Notes: generated by a model not told the origin, from the letters alone. A DNA stretch of 64,000 nt from Burkholderiaceae bacterium (GCA_004298905.1 SCTK01000011.1:1-64000); one strand, 5' to 3'; shown: positions 18,194 to 27,327, numbered from the stretch's first letter. Made by a program: numbers and translations.

Positions 18194-19393
18194 CTAGAAC
18201 ACAATCCCGCTGCGTTGCGCCACGGTATGCATGTCCTTGTCGCCACGGCCGGAAAGGTTGACCAGGATGATTTTGTCCTTGGCCAGCGTCGGCGCCAGTT
18301 TGACGGCATGCGCGAGCGCGTGGCTCGATTCCAGCGCCGGGATGATGCCCTCGGTGCGGCAGCAATCATGGAAGGCTTGCAGCGCTTCGCTGTCAGTGAT
18401 GGTGGCGTATTGCGCGCGGCCGCAGTCTTTCAGATAAGCATGTTCGGGGCCAACGCCGGGATAGTCCAGACCGGCGGAAACTGAATGCGTCTCGATGATC
18501 TGACCATGCGCATCCTGCAAGAGGTAGGTGCGATTGCCGTGCAGCACGCCGGGCGAGCCCGCGGTCAGTGACGCCGCGTGGCGCGGCGTATCCAGACCAT
18601 CGCCCGCTGCTTCAACGCCAACCAATTGCACGTTGGCGTGCGGAATGTAGGGATAGAAGATCCCCATGGCATTGGAACCGCCGCCGACACAGGCCACCAC
18701 CACATCTGGCTGGCGCCCGGTTTGTGCGGGCATTTGTTGCAGGCATTCCTCACCGATCACCGACTGAAAATCGCGCACCAGCATCGGGTAGGGATGCGGA
18801 CCAGCAACGGTGCCAATGATGTAGAACGTGTTTTCGACGTTGGCAACCCAGTCACGCATCGCTTCGTTCAAGGCATCCTTGAGCGTTTTGGAACCGCTCT
18901 CGACCGGAATCACCGTGGCACCGAGGAGCTTCATGCGAAACACATTCTGCGCCTGACGCGCAACGTCTTCCGAACCCATGTACACCACGCATTCCATGCC
19001 GTAGCGCGCGGCGACGGTGGCCGTGGCGACGCCGTGCTGACCGGCACCGGTTTCGGCAATCACGCGCGGCTTGCCCATGCGCCGTGCCAGTAAAGCCTGA
19101 CCGATGCAGTTGTTGACCTTGTGCGCGCCGGTGTGGTTGAGGTCTTCGCGCTTCAAATAAATCTGCGCGCCGCCCAGTTTTTCGGACCAGCGTCTGGCGT
19201 GATAGATCGGGCTGGGGCGTCCGACAAAGTGTTTCAACTCATCGCGAAATTCGGCGACGAATTCGGGGTCGTTCTGATAATGCGCATAGGCTTCCTTCAA
19301 CTGCTCCAGCGCGTGAATCAGCGTTTCGGAAACAAACGAGCCACCATAAGGGCCGAAATGGCCGGTGGCATCAGGCAAGTCATAAGGTTTCAT
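18194..19393 (-). CDS. trpB: tryptophan synthase beta subunit
   Basis: A 399-residue PLP enzyme that condenses indole with serine. The PLP lysine is in [10 protein letters not shown] near residue 87. The GPYGGSFV N-terminus, [11 protein letters not shown] and the phosphate-cup [10 protein letters not shown] are all family signatures. It forms the alpha2-beta2 complex with TrpA, tunnelling indole. trpF lies 56 bases upstream. No leader peptide or attenuator is visible in the gap. Confidence 0.97.
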   Translation of the reverse strand: MKPYDLPDATGHFGPYGGSFVSETLIHALEQLKEAYAHYQNDPEFVAEFRDELKHFVGRPSPIYHARRWSEKLGGAQIYLKREDLNHTGAHKVNNCIGQALLARRMGKPRVIAETGAGQHGVATATVAARYGMECVVYMGSEDVARQAQNVFRMKLLGATVIPVESGSKTLKDALNEAMRDWVANVENTFYIIGTVAGPHPYPMLVRDFQSVIGEECLQQMPAQTGRQPDVVVACVGGGSNAMGIFYPYIPHANVQLVGVEAAGDGLDTPRHAASLTAGSPGVLHGNRTYLLQDAHGQIIETHSVSAGLDYPGVGPEHAYLKDCGRAQYATITDSEALQAFHDCCRTEGIIPALESSHALAHAVKLAPTLAKDKIILVNLSGRGDKDMHTVAQRSGIVF

Positions 19394-19449
19394 ACAAAAC
19401 TCTCAGAGAATGCGGCTGTGCCGCAAGGCCGCTGCATACACGGCATAAC

Positions 19450-20091
19450 TCAATGTTCATCGGCATCACGCACAGCCTGAACAAACTGCTGTATCAGCGC
19501 ATGATCCTTGATGCCTTTGGAAGATTCGACGCCGCTGGAAACATCAACGGCGTGGGGGTGCACGCGGGTGATGGCTTCAGCCACGTTTTGCGCGTTCAAG
19601 CCACCACTTAAAACGACCCGAGGTGCGAGCGGTGCGGGAATCAGAGACCAATCGAATACCTTTCCACCACCGCCGTAACCGTCGACAAAGGCATCGAGCA
19701 AGAGGTTGCTGGCGGCTGCATAGTGCCGGGCGAATTCTAGCAAATCCAGTTTCGGTGTGACCCGCGCGGCACGCAGAAAGGGACGCTGCACGTGCTGCGC
19801 AATGTCGATGCACTGCTGCGGGGATTCATCGCCGTGAAATTGCAGCAGACCGAGCGGCACTTGCCGGCAGACATCGGCAACGGTCTGCGCATCCGCATTG
19901 ACGAACAAGCCGACCAGCGTGACAAAAGCAGGACAGGCGCGCGCCAGCGCAGCCGCTTGCGCCACGGTGACGTGGCGCGGACTGGCTGCGTAAAACACCA
20001 GACCGATGGCATCAGCCCCTGCGTCCACCGCGGCGTGCAGATCTTCAGGACGGGTGATGCCGCAAATCTTGATGCGTGTGCGTGCTTTCAT
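19450..20091 (-). CDS. trpF: phosphoribosylanthranilate isomerase
   Basis: A 213-residue TIM barrel performing the Amadori rearrangement in tryptophan synthesis. Catalytic motifs are KICGIT near residue 8 (catalytic Cys), LQFHGDES and LLLDAF with the catalytic Asp, and LSGGLNAQNV at the phosphate site. The ATG at 20091 overlaps the truA stop by four bases (ATGA); the longer reading would start inside truA. TrpF expression is therefore probably coupled to truA translation. The order truA-trpF-trpB is the usual one in beta- and gammaproteobacteria. Confidence 0.96.
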   Translation of the reverse strand: MKARTRIKICGITRPEDLHAAVDAGADAIGLVFYAASPRHVTVAQAAALARACPAFVTLVGLFVNADAQTVADVCRQVPLGLLQFHGDESPQQCIDIAQHVQRPFLRAARVTPKLDLLEFARHYAAASNLLLDAFVDGYGGGGKVFDWSLIPAPLAPRVVLSGGLNAQNVAEAITRVHPHAVDVSSGVESSKGIKDHALIQQFVQAVRDADEH

Positions 20092-20870
20092 GACAGAACA
20101 AAAGGCGATGCAGCCTGTGATGGAATGCCGAAGTGGCGAGGATACTCTACCTGCGTCAGATACAGCCCGGCCGCAGCAAACGTCGGTGCTGCCCGTATGC
20201 GATTGCGGCTCTCCAAAATCTCCGCTGCCCATGCCGCGGGCTGCCGTCCGCTGCCGATGTAAATCAACGTTCCGACGATATTGCGCACCATGTGATGCAG
20301 GAAAGCGTCCGCGCTCAGGCGCAAGCGAATCAGATCGCCGAAACGCGCGATGTCGAGTTGATGCAGGGTGCGCACAGGCGATTTGGCCTGACATTCGGAC
20401 GAGCGAAACGCGCTGAAATCATGCGTACCAAGCAGGCTTTGCGCAGCCTCCGCCATCCGCCCGGTATCTAGCGGTGTATGGGTCCAGCCGGTACGATTGA
20501 CATGCAAGGCCGAGCGTACCGGATGGTTGTACAGCCAGTATTCATAGCTGCGCCCGGTGGCGCTGAAGCGCGCATGGAAATCGTCCGCCACCGGCAGCGC
20601 CCAGCGCACTGCAATGCTGTCGGGCAGATGCGCGTTGACGCCGCGCACCCAGGCATGGTTCTCGCGCAGCTTTTCCGTTTCCAGATGCACCACCTGCCCC
20701 AACGCGTGCACGCCGGTATCGGTGCGGCCGGCGCAATGCACCCGCACCGGTTCGTCGGCAAACCGGCTCAGCGCAGCTTCCAGTTGATCCTGTACGGTGC
20801 AGCCATCCGGCTGACTTTGCCAGCCATGCCAGGGGAACCCATCGTATTCAATACCCAGTGCAATTTTCAT
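20088..20870 (-). CDS. truA: tRNA pseudouridine(38-40) synthase
   Basis: A 260-residue TruA that isomerises U38-40 in the anticodon stem-loop. The catalytic Asp is in CAGRTDTGVHALGQVVH near residue 51. ALGIEYDGFPWHGWQ is the family start, and FLHHMVRNIVGTLIYIG is the C-terminal signature. Its ATG lies 18 nt beyond the fimV terminator hairpin, so its mRNA must begin in or through that hairpin. It overlaps trpF by four bases. Confidence 0.96.
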   Translation of the reverse strand: MKIALGIEYDGFPWHGWQSQPDGCTVQDQLEAALSRFADEPVRVHCAGRTDTGVHALGQVVHLETEKLRENHAWVRGVNAHLPDSIAVRWALPVADDFHARFSATGRSYEYWLYNHPVRSALHVNRTGWTHTPLDTGRMAEAAQSLLGTHDFSAFRSSECQAKSPVRTLHQLDIARFGDLIRLRLSADAFLHHMVRNIVGTLIYIGSGRQPAAWAAEILESRNRIRAAPTFAAAGLYLTQVEYPRHFGIPSQAASPFVLS

Positions 20871-20888
20871 TGCTCATCACCAGAAAAA

Positions 20889-20915
20889 CAAAGGCCAAGC
20901 TTCGCTTGGCCTTTG
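20889..20915 (-). terminator. intrinsic terminator downstream of fimV
   Basis: A perfect 12-bp stem (CAAAGGCCAAGC with GCTTGGCCTTTG), a 3-base loop, then TTTTTC on the minus strand. The truA ATG follows 18 nt later. Confidence 0.85.
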
Positions 20916-20938
20916 TACTCAAAACAATCGCAGTCAAA

Positions 20939-23482
20939 TCAGATTTGCGCGAGCATGCCCTTGGCGCGGACAACCTGTTCGTTGGAACCTGCAGCCACCA
21001 CCTCTTCCAACAACTCCTGCGCGCCTTCCTTGTCACCGATTTCAATATAAGCCTTGGCCAGATCGAGCTTGGTCGCAATTTCCTGCCAAGACTCGGATTG
21101 GTCATCATCCCCATCACTGGCCATGCCGGCATCAAGATTCAAATCAATGCCAGACATATCCAGCGGTGCAGGTGCTGCTGCGGGTGCCGAAGCTGCCGCC
21201 ATGGCAGGACTGGCGGAAGGTTCGCCCAGGTCGAAATCGAGACTGATCTCGGGCTCAACCATTTTTGGCTCTTCCCGCATTGCCGCAGCAGGAGCGCTTT
21301 GCGACATTTCGTGCACCACTTTCTGTGCACCTTCAGCAGTGCCCAAGCCGAGATCAAAATCCAGTGCCACCACATCTTCAGGCGTGCCCTCGGAAACGGT
21401 ATCTTCCATCGGCATGGTCGGTGGCAGCGTATCGTGTCCGTCAGCCCCGGCAACTTCGAGGGGTGGAACATAGGCACTCGCGTCGCTCGCATTAGCGGCT
21501 GGCTGAGCCTCGCCCGAATACAGCGGATTGTTTGGATCGAGTTTGATACCCATCGCCACAGCCTTGGGCCATTCTTCGCACTCGCCATTGGTCATGGAAT
21601 ACATTTCACCCGCGACCGTCTCGAACGAAGCGCTGTCACCGCGCGTGGAATACATCTCCAGCAATTTCAGACGAATGGCTTGACGATCGGGCTGAATTTT
21701 CAAGGCTTCCTTGAGAATTTCCTCAGCCTGCGCTTCACGGCCATAAGCGATATACACATCCGCTTCCGCCACGGGATCAACCTCGTTGGTATCCGCTTGA
21801 TACTGGCTGGGCGAGAAGCTGGTGTTGAAAACGCTGTTGGTATCCACGCTCTGACCACCCGTGGAACCGAAGATCGAGTTGGCGCGCAGATCGCCACCGG
21901 TGACGATGCTGTCTTCGAATTTCTTGAAGCGGCGTTTGCGCGCCATCGCATACAGCGCATAGGCGAGCAGCAGACCAATGGCACCCAGACCGCCATAAAG
22001 CGCCGTCGGATTTTCCATCAAGCTGTCGAGGAAGCCGGTTTGCGGACCCGGTGCAGGCACGGCAGCTTTGGGCTGATCGGCCGGCTTTTCTGCTGGCTTG
22101 TCAGCCGGCGCAGGCGCTGCGTTGGCGGCAGCCGCCTTCTCCGCTTCCAGCTTGGCCGCGGCTGCAGCCGCTTGTTCGAGCGCAGCCTTGTCGGCAGCCG
22201 CGCGTTCCTGTTCGGCTTTCTGTGCCGCCAGCTGATCGGCTGCGGCTTTTTCTGCAGCTGCTTTTTCAGCAGCGGCTTTCTCGGCAGCCGCTTTTTCCTC
22301 TTCAGCTTTCTTCTGAGCTTCGGCGAGCGCCTTGTTGTTCGCTTCCAGTGTTTTCTGGATCTGCGTGACGTTTTTCTCCAGCTGCTTCGCGCGGCCTTCG
22401 GATTCTTTCAGCGCCTTGTCCTTGGCAATTTTTTGCTCGGCAGACGAAGCGGCGCTGCCGGGTTTGGACAGCACCAGTTTGTCCTGCCCGGCCGGTTTGG
22501 CCGACGCGCCTTCATCCACCTGAGTGCTGATCTTGCCACTGGCCGCATCGCCTTTCGCAGCGGACACGGGAGCAGTGCTCTGGCTGGCAACGGCACCGGC
22601 CAGCTTCTCGCGATAAGCATTGAAGTCTGCCGTTTGCGCCACCACCATGCGATGTGCTTCGCCCTTGTCGCTGGCCGCAAAGTCCATATCAGGCTCGACC
22701 TTGATAATGGCGCCCGTGCGCAAGCGGTTCATGTTCTTGCCCGAGAAGGCGTCCGGATTGGCCTGATACAGCGCCACCAGCATTTGATCGAGCGTGACAT
22801 TTTCCGGCTTAACGGTCAGAGCGATCTTGCTCAGCGTATCACCCTGCGCCACCTTGATTTCCTGGCCATCAGCGGCCTTGACCGGCGCGGGTGCGACTGC
22901 GGCAGGTTTGGCGGCGGGCGCTGCTTTTCTGCCGTGTTGCGGCGTGGGTTGCTGTGCTACCGGTTGCGCTTCAGGCGCAGCCGATGCTTCGTCAGAGGGC
23001 GCTGGCGCCGCAGCAGCCGGTCGTGTGGTAGCCGCAGGCAAACTGCTGACTGTGGCCGGAGCAATCGACTCCGTCACCTTGGCCTTCATTTCGGGCGGGT
23101 CGAGCAGGAAGGTGTATTCGCGCACCAGACGGCCATTGGTCCAGTTCAACTCCACCAGCATGTCGACAAAGGGTTCGTTGACCGGTTGCGCCGAAGTCAC
23201 GTGCACGACGGGGTGCGAGACGTTCTCTTTGTCGACCTCGAAGCGCAGTTGCAGCAGGACGGCATTGAATTCGATATTGGCGAGGCGAAACGATTCGACC
23301 GGCGCCAGACGAATCGACAACGAATCGATTTCAGTCTTGTCAATCGCGCTCAGATCGATGTCAGCGCGCAGTGGTTGGCCCAGTGCAGAGAAGACCGTCA
23401 GCTTGCCCAACCCGGCGGCTTGCGCACTGGTCGCGCCAAAAGCGATCAGCGCAAACACAAGCAACTGCGCGGTGTTGCGCAT
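20939..23482 (-). CDS. fimV: FimV-like polar/pilus assembly protein
   Basis: An 847-residue FimV family protein. It has a signal sequence (MRNTAQLLVFALIAFGATSAQA), an N-terminal periplasmic domain (GLGKLTVFSALGQPLRADID), a LysM peptidoglycan-binding motif (KVAQGDTLSKIA), a long Ala/Glu/Lys coiled coil, one transmembrane helix (YGGLGAIGLLLAYALYAMA), an acidic cytoplasmic region with TPR-like helices and the C-terminal FimV motif LDLAKAYIEIGDKEGAQELL. FimV anchors type IV pilus and polar signalling components. The chosen start gives a correct signal peptide; the longer ORF adds 36 unlikely residues. It is monocistronic: upstream promoter and asd terminator, own terminator downstream. Confidence 0.93.
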   Translation of the reverse strand: MRNTAQLLVFALIAFGATSAQAAGLGKLTVFSALGQPLRADIDLSAIDKTEIDSLSIRLAPVESFRLANIEFNAVLLQLRFEVDKENVSHPVVHVTSAQPVNEPFVDMLVELNWTNGRLVREYTFLLDPPEMKAKVTESIAPATVSSLPAATTRPAAAAPAPSDEASAAPEAQPVAQQPTPQHGRKAAPAAKPAAVAPAPVKAADGQEIKVAQGDTLSKIALTVKPENVTLDQMLVALYQANPDAFSGKNMNRLRTGAIIKVEPDMDFAASDKGEAHRMVVAQTADFNAYREKLAGAVASQSTAPVSAAKGDAASGKISTQVDEGASAKPAGQDKLVLSKPGSAASSAEQKIAKDKALKESEGRAKQLEKNVTQIQKTLEANNKALAEAQKKAEEEKAAAEKAAAEKAAAEKAAADQLAAQKAEQERAAADKAALEQAAAAAAKLEAEKAAAANAAPAPADKPAEKPADQPKAAVPAPGPQTGFLDSLMENPTALYGGLGAIGLLLAYALYAMARKRRFKKFEDSIVTGGDLRANSIFGSTGGQSVDTNSVFNTSFSPSQYQADTNEVDPVAEADVYIAYGREAQAEEILKEALKIQPDRQAIRLKLLEMYSTRGDSASFETVAGEMYSMTNGECEEWPKAVAMGIKLDPNNPLYSGEAQPAANASDASAYVPPLEVAGADGHDTLPPTMPMEDTVSEGTPEDVVALDFDLGLGTAEGAQKVVHEMSQSAPAAAMREEPKMVEPEISLDFDLGEPSASPAMAAASAPAAAPAPLDMSGIDLNLDAGMASDGDDDQSESWQEIATKLDLAKAYIEIGDKEGAQELLEEVVAAGSNEQVVRAKGMLAQI

Positions 23483-23793
23483 GAATGAGTGAACTTTTTG
23501 CGCTGCGTGGCGCACGGCTTTTTGTGTGTATTTTATTGAGGTCACTTGGTCAAATTCGGATCGCGCTGGTTTAGTTGTAAACACGCCCAACCCCTTATGG
23601 TGTGATTTTCGAGAAAGTAAAATAACATCATGGACTTACACAGGCAAGTTTATCCTGTGTCGCAAGTCAATTTACACCCGACTCGCACATCCCCTTCGTT
23701 GCGGGCCAGCAACGGCAAATAAGTGTGAAATTTGGCTCGCAGCTAGGCTATTACGGCCGAGTGTAGTGCTTTCTGCACGTATTTAAAGCAAAA
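23483..23793. other. fimV upstream intergenic region
   Basis: About 310 bases without a gene between fimV and the asd terminator. It contains a candidate fimV promoter (23525-23553) and an imperfect hairpin (ACACAGG at 23638-23644 with CCTGTGT at 23654-23660, extended by GACTT/AAGTC outside a bulge). The sequence is visibly more A+T-rich than the flanking genes. Nothing else recognisable. Confidence 0.5.
23525..23553 (-). promoter_or_regulatory. candidate sigma-70 promoter of fimV
   Basis: On the minus strand TTGACC, a 17-nt spacer and TACACA lie about 43 nt before the fimV ATG. The -35 is good and the -10 is weak. Pattern match only. Confidence 0.35.
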
Positions 23794-23818
23794 AAATGGA
23801 GCCATTTCGGCTCCATTT
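23794..23818 (-). terminator. intrinsic terminator downstream of asd
   Basis: A 10-bp stem (AAATGGAGCC with GGCTCCATTT) with a T-run on the minus strand (A-run at 23788-23796 on plus). Confidence 0.88.
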
Positions 23819-23838
23819 GTACGTTTCCAGCGCTTAAC

Positions 23839-24972
23839 TCAATCGGCCAGCAGAATACGCAGCATGCGGCGCAGCGGTTCTGCCGCGCCCCACAGGAGCT
23901 GGTCGCCCACCGTGAACGCGCCCAGGAAATCATCGCCCATCGCCAGCTTGTGCAGGCGCCCAACCGGAATCTGCAAGGTGCCGGTGACCGCAGCCGGGCT
24001 CAATTCGCGCTCGGTAATCTCGCGCTCGTTGGGCACCACTTTCACCCAGTCGTTGGCCTTGGCGATGATGTCGCTCACCTCGTCCAGCGGCACATTCTTT
24101 TTCAGTTTCACAGTCAAGGCCTGGCTGTGGCAGCGCATCGCGCCGACGCGCACGCACAGGCCATCAATTGGAATGCTGCCGGGTGAGCGAAACGCGGGCT
24201 TGCCGAGAATCTTGTTGCACTCCGCGCCACCCTTCCACTCTTCCTTGCTCTGGCCGTTTTGCACCGGCACGTCGATCCAGGGAATCAGGCTGCCGGCGAG
24301 CGGCACGCCACGGAAATTTTTCGTCGGGAAATCGCTGGAACGCTGTACTTCGGCGACCTTGCGATCGATTTCCAGAATCGCCGACGATGGATCAGCCAGC
24401 AGATCGGCCACCGCGCTGTGGATCGTGCCCATCTGGCTGATCAGTTCGCGCATGTTCTGCGCGCCCGCGCCGGACGCGGCTTGATACGTCATCGCCGACA
24501 CCCACTCGACCAGATCGTTCTGGAACAGGCCGCCCATGCCCATCAGCATCAGGCTGACGGTGCAGTTGCCGCCGATGTAGTTTTTCACGCCCTTGGCCAG
24601 GCCGTCCTTGATCACATTCAGGTTGACCGGATCGAGAATGATGATGGCGTCGTCCTTCATGCGCAGCGACGAAGCGGCGTCGATCCAGTAGCCATCCCAG
24701 CCGGTGGCACGCAGCTTAGGAAACACTTCGTTGGTGTAATCGCCGCCCTGACAGGTGATGATGACATCGAGTTTTTTCAGCGCCTCGATATCGAAGGCAT
24801 TGTGCAGATTGGCGTCGCCGCCCTGCTGCCCAAAATTCGGCGCTGCGCCGCCCGCATTGGAGGTGCTGAAAAACACCGGCTCGATATGAGCAAAATCGTT
24901 TTCTTCGCGCATGCGCTGCATCAGCACCGAGCCGACCATGCCACGCCATCCGACCAGACCTACTTTTTTCAT
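23839..24972 (-). CDS. asd: aspartate-semialdehyde dehydrogenase
   Basis: A 377-residue NADPH enzyme of the gammaproteobacterial-type Asd family. [20 protein letters not shown] is the dinucleotide-binding start, and the catalytic Cys is in [10 protein letters not shown] near residue 135. The [14 protein letters not shown] segment and the substrate-binding RCHSQAL follow. It reduces aspartyl phosphate to the semialdehyde feeding Lys, Met, Thr and diaminopimelate. The ATG at 24972 is preferred to an ORF start 20 codons earlier inside the terminator hairpin. It lies between leuB and fimV as in Burkholderia and Ralstonia. Confidence 0.96.
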   Translation of the reverse strand: MKKVGLVGWRGMVGSVLMQRMREENDFAHIEPVFFSTSNAGGAAPNFGQQGGDANLHNAFDIEALKKLDVIITCQGGDYTNEVFPKLRATGWDGYWIDAASSLRMKDDAIIILDPVNLNVIKDGLAKGVKNYIGGNCTVSLMLMGMGGLFQNDLVEWVSAMTYQAASGAGAQNMRELISQMGTIHSAVADLLADPSSAILEIDRKVAEVQRSSDFPTKNFRGVPLAGSLIPWIDVPVQNGQSKEEWKGGAECNKILGKPAFRSPGSIPIDGLCVRVGAMRCHSQALTVKLKKNVPLDEVSDIIAKANDWVKVVPNEREITERELSPAAVTGTLQIPVGRLHKLAMGDDFLGAFTVGDQLLWGAAEPLRRMLRILLAD

Positions 24973-25009
24973 CACAGACTCCAAATTAAAAATTCTTGCT
25001 GCAAAACAA

Positions 25010-25040
25010 AAAACCCCTTGGTGTGCTGCCAAGGGGTTTT
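25010..25040 (-). terminator. intrinsic terminator downstream of leuB
   Basis: A 12-bp stem (AAAACCCCTTGG with CCAAGGGGTTTT) and a T-rich tail on the minus strand. It ends 37 nt before the asd ATG. Confidence 0.88.
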
Positions 25041-25063
25041 TCTTTTTCCATTCCTTGGTCTTG

Positions 25064-26134
25064 CTAGGCGGTGAGCGCCTTGATCACAGCATCACCCATT
25101 TCCTTGGTGCCCACCTTGGTGGTGCCCGTGGTCCAAATATCGCCGGTGCGAATGCCATCGGCCAGCACGCGCTTCACGGCGGTCTCAATGCGCAGCGCAG
25201 CGTCTTCCAGATTGAACGAATAGCGCAGCATCATCGCGGCGGACAGAATCGTCGCCAGCGGATTGGCGAGGTTCTTGCCGGCGATATCAGGGGCCGAACC
25301 GTGGATCGGCTCGTACAACCCTTTGTCATTGGCGTCGAGCGAAGCAGAAGGCAACATACCGATGGAACCCGTTAACATGGAAGCTTGATCTGACAGGATA
25401 TCGCCAAACATATTGCCTGTCACCATCACATCGAATTGTTTAGGATTTTTCAACAATTGCATGGCCGCGTTGTCCACGTAGATATGGGATAGCTCGACAT
25501 CGGGATACTCCTTGCCGACCTCGATCACGATCTCGCGCCACAACTGCATCGTATCCAGCACATTGGCCTTGTCCACCGAACACAGCTTGCGGTTGCGCTT
25601 GCGCGCCGCGCGAAAACCCGTGTGCGCAATGCGGCGGATTTCGCTCTCGCTGTAACGCATCGTGTCGAAACCTTCGCGCTCACCGTTTTCCAGCGTGCGG
25701 ATGCCGCGCGGCTGACCGAAATAAATATCGCCCGTGAGTTCGCGGATGATCAACAAATCCAGACCCGCGACCACTTCCGGTTTGAGTGTGGAGGCATCGG
25801 CCAGTTCGGGATAAATAACGGCCGGACGGAAATTAGCAAACAGTTGCAATTCCTTGCGTAGCCCAAGAATCGCCTGTTCCGGCCGCAAATGCCGCGGCAG
25901 CGTATCCAGCGAAAAATCACCCACCGCGCCAAACAGCACCGCATCGGCATCCTTGGCCAGCTTCAGCGTCGCCTCCGGCAGCGGATGCCCGCTCGCCCGA
26001 TAGCCCGCCCCACCCACGTCCGCATGCTCCAGTTCCAGCTTCAGCCCATCGGCCTTCAGCACCTCCAGCACACGCAAGGCCTGCGCAACAATTTCAGGGC
26101 CAATCCCATCGCCCGGCAACACAGCAATTTTCAC
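25064..26134 (-). CDS. leuB: 3-isopropylmalate dehydrogenase
   Basis: A 356-residue beta-decarboxylating dehydrogenase of leucine synthesis. [20 protein letters not shown] is the N-terminus, FGAVGD and the Arg pair in [15 protein letters not shown] bind substrate, and GSAPDIAGK binds NAD. The ORF opens with TTG at 26149, but a GTG at 26134 gives the standard (M)KIAVLPGDG start with a GGAAT about six bases upstream. In Burkholderiales leuB normally follows leuD directly; here about 6.4 kb of other genes separates them, so leuB must have its own promoter. Confidence 0.95.
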   Translation of the reverse strand: MKIAVLPGDGIGPEIVAQALRVLEVLKADGLKLELEHADVGGAGYRASGHPLPEATLKLAKDADAVLFGAVGDFSLDTLPRHLRPEQAILGLRKELQLFANFRPAVIYPELADASTLKPEVVAGLDLLIIRELTGDIYFGQPRGIRTLENGEREGFDTMRYSESEIRRIAHTGFRAARKRNRKLCSVDKANVLDTMQLWREIVIEVGKEYPDVELSHIYVDNAAMQLLKNPKQFDVMVTGNMFGDILSDQASMLTGSIGMLPSASLDANDKGLYEPIHGSAPDIAGKNLANPLATILSAAMMLRYSFNLEDAALRIETAVKRVLADGIRTGDIWTTGTTKVGTKEMGDAVIKALTA

Positions 26135-26204
26135 AGCAATTCCAATCAAACAAGACTCAGCAGAGGGCAGATTTTATCAAACAAAACCAAAGCCTCTGTC
26201 GGGC

Positions 26205-26224
26205 GGAAGGCGTTACGCTTTTCC
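26205..26224. repeat. near-palindromic intergenic element
   Basis: GGAAGGCGTTACGCTTTTCC is a near-palindrome whose mismatches would be G-U pairs in RNA. It resembles the widespread GTAGGGCGGA...TCCGCC class of intergenic repeats. It lies between the antitoxin gene and leuB. Confidence 0.5.
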
Positions 26225-26268
26225 CTACGCGAGCTGCCGCTTGCCGTCACCAAAGAACCAGCGCATGG

Positions 26269-26535
26269 TCACTGAGTTATCGAGGACGAAACTCGCGCAC
26301 GCCCCTCTTCGATGAGCGCCTTGATGTTGACACTACGTATCGGGTCGGCGCGCATGAAGGCTTTGAGTTTTTCCGCTGCCGCAACTTTGTCTTTGGCCCG
26401 CGCACCTAGGCTGGGGACTAAATCGGCGATGGCTTCACCGCGATAGGTGATGGTAAAACTTTTGCCGGTTTTCACCTGCCGCAACAATTCGGGGAACTTT
26501 GTTTTCGCTTCATATGAATCAATTTCGATCTTCAT
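26269..26535 (-). CDS. orphan Phd/YefM-type antitoxin
   Basis: An 88-residue Phd/YefM-family antitoxin. MKIEIDSYEAKTKFPELLRQ is the typical opening (cf. the I-x(5)-A-K-x(3)-L-L pattern), followed by GKSFTITYRGEAIADLVPS, the conserved ribbon-helix dimer DNA-binding domain. The C-terminal tail would neutralise a toxin. No PIN or RelE toxin gene follows: the next ATG downstream (26266) encodes only 13 codons before a stop. The longer ORF start is rejected because ATG 26535 is the family start and has GGAG seven bases upstream. The 5' end of this gene and its leader are duplicated at 27304-27397. Confidence 0.82.
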   Translation of the reverse strand: MKIEIDSYEAKTKFPELLRQVKTGKSFTITYRGEAIADLVPSLGARAKDKVAAAEKLKAFMRADPIRSVNIKALIEEGRARVSSSITQ

Positions 26536-26607
26536 GAATGTCTCCTGCGATGCCAACTTGACGCAGACCAGTAAATACACCAGTCCGTTCAAACTCAATT
26601 ATTTCGG
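26516..26607 (-). repeat. antitoxin leader repeat, copy A
   Basis: This block carries the first codons and upstream leader of the antitoxin gene. It aligns over its length, with substitutions and short indels, to 27308-27397 (shared ATTTCGAT/ATCTCGAT, TCTCCTGCG, CAGACCAG, CAATT). The two direct copies flank the cassette and the MITE-like element. Confidence 0.7.
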
Positions 26608-26640
26608 TTTTGTAGGGCAATGGAATGATGTAGGCGTTGA

Positions 26641-27120
26641 GTTAGCCCCCAGGCCGAAGCCAGCTACTGATGGCACGAAAGAACTCATTAGCTTCGGCAT
26701 TCGACTTGAATGCCCTGTTTGGAATGATGTAGGCGTTGAGAGTCTTGCGAATGATGTAGACACATTCGCTTGTGCGCTCGATAGACTGCACGTCGCTCCA
26801 TGCTAGAGCCCCGTGTTTTGTACCAATGGATGTGCTGATACCAACTTCATTGACGACGACAACGCGGGATTGACTCTTGAACGCCAGGAGTGGATATGCA
26901 ATGAACAACGCAATGCAGGCGGCTCCGGCTAGCGCGGAACCTACCAAACGACCTTGGAAGGTTTCGTGCCCTTCAAGAAGCGTGTACGCACCGAAAGCTG
27001 AAATGGAAAAAACTACGAGGTGAACTCTCCAGAGGCGAGCCTTCCAGAGGCGCCAGTAGAGGCGCATGACCTCGGCTCTAGAACTGCTGTAGGTGAGCGT
27101 GAATTCCATTGGGGGCTAAC
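26641..27120 (-). mobile_element. 480-bp cassette-like unit with 10-bp terminal inverted repeats
   Basis: GTTAGCCCCC at 26641-26650 and GGGGGCTAAC at 27111-27120 are exact inverted repeats that bracket one gene so tightly that the stop codon lies inside one and the ATG is two bases from the other. The ends resemble the complementary core sites of integron cassettes (GTTRRRY/RYYYAAC), each deviating by one compensating base. No complete attC fold, integrase or transposase is visible. A 21-bp direct repeat (26621-26641 and 26720-26740) overlaps its 3' end. Confidence 0.45.
26642..27109 (-). CDS. YcxB-like two-TM membrane protein
   Basis: A 155-residue protein. Two transmembrane segments lie at about residues 30-75 (LVVFSISAFGAYTLL and GSALAGAACIALFIAYPLLA), followed by a cytosolic C-terminal domain with the pattern of YcxB-like proteins: ISTSIGTKHGALAWSDVQSI, then VYIIRKTLNAYIIPNRAF and a final EFFRAISSWL helix. 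Function is unknown in the family. The gene exactly fills a unit with 10-bp inverted repeats and is embedded in a patch of duplicated antitoxin sequence, which points to acquisition. Its codon use looks less GC-biased than its neighbours. Confidence 0.65.
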   Translation of the reverse strand: MEFTLTYSSSRAEVMRLYWRLWKARLWRVHLVVFSISAFGAYTLLEGHETFQGRLVGSALAGAACIALFIAYPLLAFKSQSRVVVVNEVGISTSIGTKHGALAWSDVQSIERTSECVYIIRKTLNAYIIPNRAFKSNAEANEFFRAISSWLRPGG

Positions 27121-27278
27121 GAGGCTGTATAAAAACCCCATTTCCCCACCGCAAGGCGAGCAAATGCATGGTGTTCTCACAGCACTGATTCGATTTTTGA
27201 TGCATGCGCATAGTGTGCAGCATTTGCGCAATGCAAGGCAAGTATTGCGATGCTCTTGGCCGAGGTTTTTATCCCCTC
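27121..27278. mobile_element. MITE-like inverted-repeat element
   Basis: The imperfect inverted ends GAGGCTGTATAAAAACCCC (27121-27139) and GAGGTTTTTATCCCCTC (27262-27278) flank about 160 bases with no gene. Inner GCAAATGC/GCATTTGC blocks extend the symmetry. It directly abuts the cassette end. The design suggests a non-autonomous element, but no target duplication or parent transposase was found. Confidence 0.4.
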
Positions 27279-27303
27279 CTTCTGTTCTTGCTCAACTGCC
27301 CAC

Positions 27304-27327
27304 CTAGGAATCGATCTCGATTTTCAT
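27304..27327 (-). pseudogene. truncated duplicate of the antitoxin start
   Basis: On the minus strand from 27327 the codons read MKIEIDS and then TAG. The seven residues are identical to the intact antitoxin at 26535. The upstream leader is also related (27308-27397). This is a broken second copy, cut after codon seven. Confidence 0.75.

Noticed and set aside
20858-23488. 876-codon open frame antisense to fimV
   Set aside because: Composition artefact of the Ala/Glu-rich fimV coding strand; low-complexity product with no family signature.
26150-26268. Possible toxin gene downstream of the Phd-type antitoxin
   Set aside because: The only ATG gives a 13-codon peptide, and no PIN or RelE-like sequence is present in any frame.
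26500-27260. Complete attC recombination site or integron
   Set aside because: The core-like ends are about 470 bp apart with a gene between them; no paired core within 60-150 bp and no integrase were found.
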